NCBI GenBank assembly: GCA_963678675.1
Contig: OY783198.1
Location: 7,011,001 to 7,075,000, forward strand
Reading direction: 5' to 3'
Source: Xiphydria camelus
Lineage: Eukaryota > Arthropoda > Insecta > Hymenoptera > Xiphydriidae
Length of the DNA stretch: 64,000 bases
A program made the position numbers and the translations under genes. This document shows, in pieces, positions 44,960 through 55,487 of this stretch. Below the pieces are notes generated by a model. That model saw only the letters and a program-made list of their open reading frames with translations, was not told the DNA's origin and did no database searches. Numbering within the stretch: position 1 is the first letter of the stretch; every line of letters begins with the position of its first letter.

Positions 44960-45030
44960 TAGTACTAGGATAACCTACACTGAGAGAAATGTATAGGTCG
45001 CATAGCAATGCTATGATAGCTATACTTTAA

Positions 45031-45658
45031 CCCTAGATAACTAAACATTCGTCTAATAGACTATCGACCACTGCCAGTTTTGCGAATTCGAGATGTTCCC
45101 GTTGCGCTCACACCACCTCACTCACAGTACCTTCATACTAGTAAAATGAGTGATCCGAATGTGATAAGTACGGCTGTACACTTGTTACTTTTCGAGATCT
45201 GCTTTACAGTCGTCTAACAGTCGAATGTTTAGTGATAACATGCAGAAGTAAAAGAACGTTATAATACGGTAACTTTAAGACGTTCCATCAAAATAAATAT
45301 TGAAGTTATTTTGAATATTGAAAAGCTCACAAGAGACACGACTAAAAGTGCGGCGAAGAAACGCAGAATTCGCACTTTTTCTGTCCATCTAAGAAACGCA
45401 AAATGACAAAATATGTATGCAACTACTGCAACAAGGCTATATGTGTAGAGAACACTTTTAACATCTGCCAAGAGTGCAAACGATAATTTTTACCACTTTT
45501 CTATTTTTTAATTGAAATATTATAATACTTTTTTAAGTTACGCTAATTTATTTGAAATAAATAAAGGAAATATAAAAATATACTTGTTTTTAATTCGTAG
45601 TCTTTGAGTCGAATGATTAGTTACAGAGTAACCCTGATTTAAGTTTAGTTATCTAGGG
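45031..45658 (+). mobile_element. 628-bp piggyBac-type deletion derivative
   Basis: It is flanked by TTAA at 45027-45030 and 45659-45662, with ends CCCTAGATAACTAAAC and GTTTAGTTATCTAGGG. TTAA plus CCCTAG ends are the piggyBac hallmark. It keeps only the transposase C-terminus. Confidence 0.85.
45346..45486 (+). pseudogene. PiggyBac transposase cysteine-rich C-terminus
   Basis: The frame reads FFCPSKKRKMTKYVCNYCNK, then AICVENTFNICQECKR and TAA. The paired cysteines and the KR.TKYVC..C...IC...C..C order match the C-terminal cysteine-rich (zinc-binding) domain of piggyBac transposases. A stop in frame at 45343-45345 closes it upstream, and the catalytic DDD region is absent. Confidence 0.8.
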
Positions 45659-45862
45659 TTAAGGCTAAATGAGGGGTTAACCGGACAATATAGATACATT
45701 AAATAGTAATAAGAGCAGTATGTATTGCTGAAATAACTATACATGTAGCTGAAAGAGAGATACGTATTGGTAAGGTTAACTAGAACTTATTCTTACATTT
45801 ATAAACTATAGTTTAGTTAGTATACTAGCATTGCCGAGCAATCTATAAAATTTCTCTCAGTG

Positions 45863-47261
45863 TAGGTACTCAATAGACGGACATGTCCAATAAATGAACA
45901 TTTCAATAAGCATTGAAGAGCTTTTCAAATACCAAGTTCTGTCCATCCACTAGATCTCGTCGTCTGCTTGGAAGCTCATCTATTGGGTAGGTTACCCTAC
46001 TTTCTACATTTCTCTTAAAACGTACACGTACTACACATTTTACTATGCGTACGAAAGAATAACCCTACGCAACGTCACGATGCAAAATAAAGTAAAGATT
46101 CTCTATGTAGAAAAGAAAGTACGCAGGAAAACCATTACAGCTAAGCGGCATGTCGAGTCGGTATATTTGCATCAACCCCCCCACCCGTTATAGATATAAT
46201 CCCACTTCTCTCTCCGCTAAAGTGCTCTGGGACTCGTCGGTAATGCATTTTCTCCGTTGTGTCACCTGTTAGAGAACGAGCAACGCGCTTTGTAAATGGG
46301 GTACTCCTTTTCTCGGCGATATCGGAGCGAATCGTGATTGACGTCACGATCACAGAACCATTCTAGAGTTATCTCTAACGCGATGATTAACGCAGTCGAA
46401 CGACCGCGAAGTTAACGAGTAAAATATATAAGCGCGCGGTAGTGCACCGCAAAGACACGGACTCGCATTATTCGAATACATACCGCCACGTGTGTCGTTC
46501 ACGCGGGAACAAATAAGGGTCCGGCGCGGCACGACGTCAGGATAATTACAGTCTGGCTAACGAACTGGCATAATATAATAATATGCCCCTTTATGCATCC
46601 TCCCGTCCTCTCTCCAGCCCCGCTCCTTCTCTATTCTCCTCCTTCCCCCGTCCGTACCACATTCTTCTCCTCGTCCGCCTCCACACCGTGGTCCTTCTGG
46701 CTCAGCCAGCGCCTCATAGAGAGCCACGCGATTTAATGAACATTACGCTTGTTAGCCTACTGTGTTACCGGCTCGGTCGCGTTCGTGGGGAGGGCTGGAG
46801 GACGTGAGGGGGCGAGTGAAAGAGAGAGGGATGAAAGCGCCTTTGTGGGTGAGAATGCTTTTAATTTGTCTGCTGTTAGCGGGGATTACAGGGCCCCGGT
46901 TCCGACGCCACCTAACTACCTCTTCGTTCGCTCACTCGTTCGTGCGTTGTGATTCCAGAATCGAGATTCCAAGGAAAATTTGCCAGCAATTAGACGGCAG
47001 TCGTTAGCGAACGATTTTCAGGGTGGCGTTGAGGTGCGCGCGCTATCGTGCCACCGATATAGCCCCACCGAGTGCAGCGGGAATCCGAAGGGAGAGTCGT
47101 AGGGGTGAAGTAGGTGCGGGCTGTGTTATATAGCGTGCCAGTTTTGGTCCTTTTTTTGCGTTGTTCTGTTGTTAGCGCGTTTATTAAATAGTCAGTTGCA
47201 CGATGAAGTCGATCGTTATTTGATGTTCGATAAAACGGATCTTCCAAAATATGTAAATTAA
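45863..47261. other. No gene seen; possible TATA box at 46425
   Basis: TATATAAG at 46425-46432 is followed by CpG-rich DNA, but no coding exon is recognised. Frames at 46583-47292 overlap one another. A pyrimidine-rich stretch lies at 46590-46690. Confidence 0.4.
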
Positions 47262-47511
47262 AATTGAGGGCCTTGGAATAAAAGGGATCCAAGTGACTGT
47301 TCTTATATTACGGACTTAAGTGCAGATTTATTTACCCCTTATATGTGCCAATTTAATTAATATAAAAAGGTTTCCTGCTTTGAGCTTCATCTATCACATG
47401 AGATCACATGCATAGATACTGAATTTTTTAAATGCAAATAACCTAAATCTGCACTTCAGTCCATATATAAGAAAAGTCACTTGGATCGCTTTTATTCCAA
47501 GGCCCTCAATT
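47262..47511. mobile_element. 250-bp palindromic MITE
   Basis: AATTGAGGGCCTTGGAATAA at the left and TTATTCCAAGGCCCTCAATT at the right. The arms continue through GATCC(A)AGTGACT, CTTATAT and AAGTGCAGATTTA, about 80 bp each. Confidence 0.85.
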
Positions 47512-47624
47512 AGTAGAATGGATCGTCTAGTCATAGTGGCAGCTGTTGACTAATCTTGGCTCTAAAGCTATTTCAATATATTTTTTGAGCTACTTGATAG
47601 GCGATGCAAGCAACAGAAGCAAAA

Positions 47625-47915
47625 TACTGCTCAGTTGGACCAAATGTTTAGTTATTCTAATCAAATGTTCAGTTATTCTAACCGAAAAGTGGTCAGTCTA
47701 ATCAAACAGATAGAAGACCATTAATCGTACTTAGTTATTCTAACCAAAATACTAGTCAGTTGGATTAAATATTTATTTATTCTAATCAAATATTTAGTTA
47801 TTCTAACCAAAAAGTGACCAGTTTAACCGAACAGATAGAGAATCCACATTTCATCAAGCAGTTTGGTCATCGTCTCGAAGATTTTTATTAAATTAACTAA
47901 TTATTTTTCTCAGTG
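47625..47915. mobile_element. Family A MITE, left end missing, expanded motif array
   Basis: The right end TAATTATTTTTCTCAGTG is intact. The interior has about seven copies of a TTAGTTATTCTAA(T/C)CAAA-like unit, more than other family A copies. The left terminal repeat is not visible. Confidence 0.65.
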
Positions 47916-48630
47916 TATGAGTGATATGTCGATTCACGATTTAAGGAAGAGTACGAAAAAGATAATCAACCGAAAATATAAAGCCAAGCGAAAAATTCCA
48001 GCGGTGAAACAGCTGCGGGGAACTTCAGAGGGGAGAGAGGGTGCGAAAGTAGGATACGTCTGCAGGAACATCGAGGTCGTCAAATGCATACATATACGAG
48101 ACCGCGTAACCGCCACCGGTATATCGGTGGGGTCCCGCGTTGGGGTTGATTGCGTTACCAGCACCGTCGGTAAAGTAAATTCCCCGGCGGTGGGGGTGGT
48201 TATCGGTCCCGCTGGCGCGTGACCGGGGTTCGAGACCCGTCTCTCGTATTAAGAGCTAATGGGCGGCTTATTGAACGATAATGGGGCTTTCTTCGCCGTT
48301 ACCTCGCACCGTTAAACCTTCCACTCGTTGTTCGATGTTTCCCCGCCCTCCGCGAATTCGCTGACGTACGATGGACTCCGTGATAAACAGGCGGGATATT
48401 TTTGTCTACAGGACGATTCAAGGGAGAATGAGTGTACCTGATACGAAGGGCTGCTTGATGCAGCACGTAGGGAGTGTGTTGTATATGATATACGAAATGA
48501 AATGTTTCTTTGATTGCACTTGACGTAGTTGCACGATTCAATTTAATCATTTCGACTGAAGAAGAGTTACGCTCAGATAGCATGGATAGCTCGTCTACTG
48601 GGGGGTTGTTAGTAAAAGATATTTTGAAAT
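47916..48630. other. No gene seen
   Basis: CpG-rich from 48000 to 48400. GGGGTTCGAGACCC near 48214 resembles a tRNA T-arm, but no cloverleaf could be built around it. Confidence 0.45.
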
Positions 48631-48866
48631 TATACGGAAAAAAATCTGTCACTGCATTTATAAAGTTTGTAAAAAATTTCGAGACAAGGCCAATTTATTG
48701 TTACGATAACTACAATTTTACTAAAAATTATAGCGACGCTTACAATTTCTACAAGTTTTACTATAATCTTTACTAAAATTGTAGTTACCGTAACACAGAA
48801 TTGGCCTCTTGTTCGAAATTTACTACAAATTCTATAAATGCTCTGATTATTTTTTTTTCCCGTATA
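48631..48866. mobile_element. 236-bp palindromic MITE
   Basis: TATACGGAAAAAAATC at the left and ATTTTTTTTTCCCGTATA at the right. The pairing continues through TGCATTTATAAA, AATTTCGA and GGCCAATT into nested TTGTAG/CTACAA motifs. Confidence 0.75.
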
Positions 48867-50017
48867 GATGCATTATTTTTAAGCAACTTATTTGATAAAA
48901 ATATAAGAAACTAAATGCACTATACGTTGTACCCACTATAAAGGCTCTCAAACGAGAAACTCTTGGATTTTTTTAAATATAGTACTGTGGAAAACAGTAA
49001 GTAGAATTTATTGGATTGTATTCATGGTCTGCTAGAATTTGCCTACTTTCTCACTACTGTAGACGTTACTTTAAAGAGAAAAACTTTAATTTTACTAGCA
49101 GGTAGGCGCAAAGTATCACGCTACTGTATTTTGATATTTGAGATTTGTAAGGCAATTATTAAGCTGGTTTCTATCGATATATTAATAAGACAAACTTAGA
49201 AGCATAATTGCTCATTTGCTCTGCTATCTGGAACGCTTCTAATTCTTTGTCACCATGCAACCATCGAAGCGATATTTATTCATATTTATGAAAATGAAAA
49301 ATAAGCACCTATCATGTTCTCTTCGTCATCATAAGGAATCTCCCTGCGATTCTTCGAACCATTCGTTTCGATTATTATCATCGCAATCGATATCCCGACG
49401 TGAATACCTCGTTTTATTCGAGTTTATACGAAAAATCCGACGAAGTGGACTCGCGCAACCCACCTACGCGTGACGCGGGGCTTCTAATTGGAAGCGTGGA
49501 CCGTTCCGCGGGTGTGGGTTAAGTGTGAGAGGGACGCGGGAGAGCGGAGGACGCCGGGGGTGATTATACGGTCCTCTTGCTGTACGGATGCTCTCGTCCT
49601 CCGTTGCGCACCCTTCGGGACGAACCCCACCTTTCCGAACGACCCACAGGAAAAGCGGCGTATCTGCACTCCCTCGCCTCCTTGTTACCCACATGCTAAT
49701 TCTTCGAGGGTGAGTGCGGCGTGCAGCCCTTGTCGCGACGTACGGGAAAAGAGGGAGGACTTTTTCTTCTTCCGCCTGTCTTCGTTTCTCTTCCTGTTTT
49801 CTTCGAAGGATCCGACGAGAACCGTAGTCTTCGAGTGAAAATCGGTTTAAAATTCCAAAAGCTTAGCGATTTTTTCGTAGCAGATCTGCGCGCGCGCGTT
49901 TGTAGGAATTTTGTAATCAAAAATAATTCCTGCAATAAATTTTCGGTGTAACTCGGATTTGGGACATCTTGTACAGTCATCTACACTGTAGAAGGTGGTC
50001 CATCACTTGTACACCAT
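48867..50017. other. No gene seen
   Basis: AT-rich to 49440, then CpG-rich. Overlapping frames of 60-116 codons at 49464-49980 on both strands are unsupported. Confidence 0.45.
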
Positions 50018-50225
50018 ACGAGGCTAAACATACTCTCCAGAAAAGGAACTTCAATCACTATTATCTCATTATTTATAAACTTTTCGCCTACACCACTATA
50101 GGACTTTGCTACAGATAAGAATGTAATTTTCAAAAAAGTATTACATAAATATGAGGCCAAAGCTCGTAGATAATGAGATAATAGTGATTAGAGTTTCTTT
50201 CCCGGCGAGTAATTTTAGCCTCGTA
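50018..50225. mobile_element. MITE, second copy of the GAGGCTAAAC family
   Basis: TACGAGGCTAAACATACTC at the left and GAGTAATTTTAGCCTCGTA at the right. The interior shares AATCACTATTATCTCATTAT with the 32451-32666 copy. Confidence 0.75.
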
Positions 50226-51181
50226 CGATATAAATGTTTATTACGAAAATTCGGATAAAAAGTTCTCAGGCATATCTCCAAATCTTACCCACTACGTATT
50301 TTCCGTCCCAAATTTGTATAAAGGACATTCCGTCTACCGCACGTCCGATGCACCCGTATACCACTACGCCTGCGCGAAACGCAGCGGCGGACACGCGATC
50401 CGCGCGCGCGGCTATATGCGGAAATTCAATCTTCGCGAAATTTTGTAGTGGTGAAAGAGGAGCGCGGGGGACTCTTTGAAAATGGAGTTCCAATTAAAAA
50501 GCGGGCCGCGTTTGTTTCGCGGATAGTGGCGACGCGCGGTCATTATCGCGCGGATATAGGTGGTGCACGCTGCGCGTACGGATGCGAACCGGGCCGTATA
50601 TTATATGTAACGATGCTCGTGGAAGGGTGGTCGATGGTAATAATTTGCGTATGATTGGTGTGAAGGGTGGAAAGAGGACGGCGGGAGGGGTGGGAGTTCG
50701 TTATCGGTAGCCCTCGGGGGGAGAGTGAGTCCTCATTAGGGCCTGTGTGAGCAAAGCCCTAACCCCCCCGTCCCTCTCGTCGCTCTCATCTCTACCCCCG
50801 CCGCTCCCCTCGTCCGCCCCAGTCTCAATTTGTGAGCCTATTTTATTTATGTTTTATATCTCGAGCCTCGTTTGCACGTACTGCGTAGGTACCTCACCTC
50901 GCGCGCATGCACGCGCATTTACGCACACGCGCCTAGGTCACCGCGCCGCGCGGGTCTCTCTGTCGGTGACTTTTTCGCGCGCCTCCGATGCGCGGTCTTT
51001 CTCTGCGTAAACGAACCGTGACGCGTTGCTTTTAACGCGTTGCGGTAGTTTGAGTGTATTTCTGTAAACTATGTATATAGCGGTACGTATGCAATTCTGC
51101 GCTATGTATGTGTATTTTACGATTATCGAGAAACTTCATTTTTATGTCCGTGACGACCCGCCACCACGCTATGGCGGCCTG

Positions 51182-51196
51182 CCGCCAGATGGCGCC
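51182..51196 (+). promoter_or_regulatory. CTCF-consensus-like site
   Basis: CCGCCAGATGGCGCC matches the insect and vertebrate CTCF core (CCR.YAGRTGGCGC) at every informative position. It lies in unique CpG-rich DNA 79 bp upstream of a TATATAAG motif. Confidence 0.45.
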
Positions 51197-51274
51197 GACC
51201 CTCTCGGCCATCGACTCGCGGCTCCCGGCACACGGTTCTCGGCTCTCGTTAGTGGTCCGACGACGGGCAGTCGA

Positions 51275-51282
51275 TATATAAG
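51275..51282 (+). promoter_or_regulatory. Possible TATA box
   Basis: TATATAAG is preceded by CpG-rich sequence and followed about 30 bp on by CCGATTAGATAGCC. No downstream exon was identified, so the call rests on the motif alone. Confidence 0.2.
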
Positions 51283-52893
51283 AACGAAACGCTCCGCCGA
51301 TTAGATAGCCAGCGTTTGTAGGAATACACATCTTAGGGTCTAATAAGATTTTTATTGTATCTATAGCCTGCGTTGATAGTGCCGTTCGTGGTACCTTAGA
51401 AAGATCCATCTTGAATGCGATTAGCTTTCGATTTGGAATTACTCCGAAGAAATTCAAATGACATTCCGTTTGCCCTTATCCTCCAAACACTTTTGATACG
51501 CGATGGAGACACCTCTTCGTTTCGATGCGATCTGTGATGACCGTTTGACAAATATTAAGCTATCCGACCTCGGGATTCTAACAACAACAGCCGAAAAGTT
51601 TATTTTTCCTAAGATTTCGTTAAAAGTCTAGGTACACCAATACCGCTAGATGTCTCCAGACCCCGATCGAACCGCGAAAATTATATTTCTGAGGGTTGTT
51701 GACGCTGCTAACTCTCTGAATATGAAGTAAAAATTCTGAAATTCTAAATGGCAAACTTAATATGGCTAAACAAAATTTATTAAAATCGTATCTATAAAAA
51801 TTGGTTTTTAAAAAATGTTCTTATTACTTATTCCAAATATGGAAATAAGATTACAGAGAAAACAAAAATAGCAGTCGAGTAAAAACTTTTTAAATTCATT
51901 TGAGAAATTGTTGCTAGTCTGTAAAATTTTTTCTAATTTGTATGAAACTTACTCAACGAACATTATTCTTAACGAGATAAATAATATTCAAATTCTTCGT
52001 GAAAGTTTTAACGTAATGTTAGGTATGCATGGTGTTACAAGTTACCCCGCGATGTTCAAGTAGCCCCATATTATGGTAGGCATATCGGGAATCATACATG
52101 TCATTCGATTCGATTGGGAAAAGAAGGATCGCGTGAAACGAAGAGAAATTGCAAGGAAAATAAAGTAGGATGAAATGTCGAAACGCCGAATTGACCTCCG
52201 ATCGCCACGCCAAGGACCTCGTATTTGTGTATTAACCCGCGGGTGAAATATTTGCCACGCCACGACCGACCGAAAATCGGCGAACAATCGTCGAATGACG
52301 TTCTACTTTGAATTTTTCTATTTACTCCCCTCAAAGCAACAATGATGTCGAAACGTTTCGAACCCGGTCGCCGCATTGTCAAGCGCGCAGCGCGCGCGTC
52401 GTTCGCCGACCGAAGAGAGACCGAGCGAGGGAGGATGAAAAATAAACTGGCACGACTGCGGAAAACGCGACGTCGGTCGACGCGGGGGCTTAATTTCCCA
52501 TAGTACCGCAATTCTATCAAACCTATTCTTCCAATCGGGCGCCAGTTAGGCAACTAATAATTGGCGGAAATCGATTGTCAGGGGTTGAACCAACCCCCCG
52601 GAGGATTTTGGAAACGGGCGCGCGCGCGCGTGTGTGCGGCGACGCGGCGCGTATACGTATACAGGGGCCGCGGAGGGATATTGGATTAGCGCGGCGTATA
52701 ACCGAATGCGTTCGACGTTGCGTCCAGTTTGCGGTGAAAACGCTTCCTCCTTTACGAGCTCTTGAACATTTGGACCAGCAAAATTTCGCTTCCCAAATGT
52801 CGTGACGTTCTCCCTACGTTATCGATGTCGAAGCACCCATTAAACGTATCGTTTCAAAATGCAGGTAGGGAACGCGAGAAGAAAAAGTGTTTA

Positions 52894-53306
52894 CACCGAG
52901 ATAAATAAATCGGTGTCGAGATAATGTTTTCTTCAAACAAAAACATGATTTTCTTCGTGCAAGAAAATATTTGATAGGCTCGAGTAATTGTTTTTTTGCG
53001 CAGAAAGACACACACACACACACACACAAACCAAAATCCTAGAGACGGTGACCAAACCGTTTGGTGAAATATGGATTCCCCATCTGTGTTTGGTTAATCT
53101 GACCCCTTTTTAAACTAAATGCGTTTAACTAGATGCACTCTCTCTTGGTCATTTTAACCTAATCATTTTTCGCAGTGCACGATGGTATTTTTGGGTTAAG
53201 AATATATATTTTTCGATCAAGAATCTGTATTCTTAAAATTTTGTCAGATCATATGTTCTTGGTTGAAGAAATATTTTTTTAACGCTAGCAATTATATCTC
53301 TCAGTG
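52894..53306. mobile_element. Family K MITE with nested family A fragment
   Basis: TA-flanked ends CACCGAGATAAATAAATCGG and AATTATATCTCTCAGTG. A (CA)n run at 53008-53029 is followed by a family A fragment (53030-53177, with ACCAAACCGTTTGGT and ending CGCAGTG). After it, family K sequence resumes (AAGAATATATATTTTTCGAT). Confidence 0.65.
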
Positions 53307-54689
53307 TAGATACTCGTTCAGCAGTGACTTTACTGAACGTATTCGGGACATCTCATCCTTTACCTCTTATCCGCTTTTAGTGTCAACCCGACACATCGCG
53401 AAGCCTTTTTCTACAGACGCAACGATCGCGACACCGTATACATACACACATGTACATATTTAAACTCCCAAAGGCGCGTCGTACGTTTCGGACTAGTCGT
53501 GTAAAATGAAATAAAATAAAACGTCGTGGGCGAGAGGGGCTGGATTTTAATGAAATCACGAGAACCGTGGATTAATGCCACTCACAGGTTTTTGCCCGCG
53601 GAGCCCACGCCACGTTCAGTTACGAAAATGCAGAAGCGCTGTCGCTCGTAACGCAGCGGGTTATCTACCCTCGTGCAACTAGCGTTTCGCATAGCTGCAG
53701 CATGTATACATATATGCACTGCAAATATGACGCGTGGATCATTCGATCTCCTCGACTTTCGGATATTGTCGAAAAGATTGAAGTCTTTAATTAGTTCAAA
53801 CTGAGTTAACGGGTCAGCTTATAACCAATTTATCCCTACGCATCGTACAAAAATAATACATTAAAAATAACTCGTTGATCAGAAAATATCGAATAATTAA
53901 TTCGACGATAAAAAATCGTTTTTAATTTTAGCGCAATTCGGTTTTCTCACAAGTTCTTTTATTGCAAATTCGAAAAGTTTAGACAACATTATTTACCCCG
54001 TATTTTGTCATTGTTCATTTTCGGCCTTATTTGCGTTAAAAAGCGACATTTAAAAATTCAAATACGTATACCTACAGATTACAAATTGAATTAAAAAGTA
54101 TGAATATTTTTGTTATAACAAGACTAAATTATAATTATACAAATGTACGAACGCATATATAGATATTTAATTTGTATCGCGATCGCACGGTATTAAATGA
54201 CACCGACGATACACAATGCAATTGCTACATAAAAAAATACGAGCACGATTGAGGATTTGTCCTTCGTCGATCGGGAAACCGCGGAGAGAGCGTAAGAAAA
54301 GTTAATGCCTCTCGCGTTCGCGCTCCATTTCCGCGCGGAGCCAGTGAATTCTTGCGCCTTCTTTTCCTTGTCTCGTGACGTGTGGCAGGTTGGGGGTTCG
54401 GATCGGGGTTTGAGTACATAGAGGGTGAGACGGAGGTGGAGGCACACGTACATCACTAATCCGTCACTAACGAGCCGCCCGCCTGATGGGGGCTACATTG
54501 GCGTACTCCCGCGAGGGACTCGCGACGTCTTCTCGCGCCAACCCCCCACGACCACTTTGTACAGGAAATCAATTGAGAGGGCTCCCGAAAGGAGAGAAGG
54601 TCGTTCGAGGTCATTGGATAACTTTGCGGTAAGGGTGGAGGTCTCGTTTTGCGTTGTATACGCTCTCGTCGCTCATTCGTCTTTTCGCT
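53307..54689. other. No gene seen
   Basis: Mixed composition with a long AT-rich part at 53800-54190 and a CpG-rich part at 54270-54680. No repeat or exon was recognised. Confidence 0.4.
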
Positions 54690-54942
54690 ACTAAGACGGA
54701 AAAATTCTATATATTTTCTATATAATCCATATCTGGTTTTGGTCGTATACGGATTAGGTACATGTGAATTCTACAATATATTAACCATACAAGAACTACA
54801 TATATATGGGTTATACGAACATTAAAAAAATCTGTGTATAGTCTTTATATGTTAATATAGAAATTACATATAATCCACATATATGACCAAAACCACATAT
54901 GGATTATATACAAATTATATAGAACTTTTCCGCCATGGTAGT
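54690..54942. mobile_element. Palindromic MITE with GGAAAA.TTCTATATA ends
   Basis: TACTAAGACGGAAAAATTCT at the left pairs with AGAACTTTTCCGCCATGGTA at the right. The interior has ATAATCCATAT and ATATGGATTAT, and TGGTTTTGGTC with GACCAAAACCA. Confidence 0.75.
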
Positions 54943-54945
54943 ACC

Positions 54946-55487
54946 ATATTTACAAGTAAACAGACCATGAATGCAGTCGAAATAACTTTTCTTATGTAGT
55001 TATAGTAACAATCAGATTGTAGTTTATGATAGTCATGCATCATGATTAAATTAACCAGAAAAATAGATTGATAATATTACTTCATGGTAATATCAACTAT
55101 ATAAAAAAAGGTCAGAGACACTTTGCACGTTTGCTGCAATAGTGTCATAACTCAGAATTGGAATTTTCCCAAGAGACGACTTTAAAAGTTGTATTATTAT
55201 ATTATACAAGCGTTGTGACCATTTGCTGCCAGATTATGATAATTACCATAGAATTTTCATGATAATCATTATAATCTGGCAGCAAATGGTCAACGCTCGT
55301 ATAATATAATAATTCAACGTTTATTTGTTGATCATACTGCAGGTTTATCTGGTTGCAGCAATCGTAATCTCATGTTATTATAACCAGAAATTCACTGTTT
55401 AGAAGAATTATGGAATCATTGTTAGCGCAAAAATCGACCGTGACTTCTAGTTAAATTATAGTTCTTTTAACCAGATCTTTCTGTTAG
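54946..55487. mobile_element. Family C MITE copy 2, with nested hairpin
   Basis: It is homologous to 3561-3982 (ACCATGAATGCAGTCGAAAT, ATTACTTCATGGTAATATCA). A foldback insertion at 55187-55320 has arms of about 60 nt. Its outer part includes TTATTATATTATAC and the inner part GACCATTTGCTGCCAGATTA. Confidence 0.7.

Larger units (their letters stand above)
44978..45862. mobile_element. Family F MITE containing a piggyBac-type insertion
   Basis: TA-flanked ends CACTGAGAGAAATG and AAAATTTCTCTCAGTG. With 45031-45658 and one TTAA removed, the interior aligns with the intact copy at 7837-8092 (GCTATACTTTAA, GTATTGCTGAAATAACTATA). This fixes the order of insertion. Confidence 0.85.
50226..52893. other. 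No gene seen; CpG-rich with candidate control sites
   Basis: Bases 50330-51300 and 52350-52720 are CpG-rich. The region holds a CTCF-like site and a TATATAAG motif, listed separately, and a GC/GT alternating tract at about 52617-52637. The 150-codon antisense frame at 52101-52553 is rejected. Confidence 0.45.

Noticed and set aside
45259..45471. Hydrophobic 70-codon minus-strand frame
   Set aside because: Antisense to the piggyBac transposase fragment.
48205..48232. tRNA-like T-arm GGGGTTCGAGACCC
   Set aside because: No matching acceptor, D or anticodon arms could be placed upstream.
52101..52553. 150-codon minus-strand frame
   Set aside because: CpG-rich composition with two other overlapping frames on the same strand; no domain, signal peptide or splice context.
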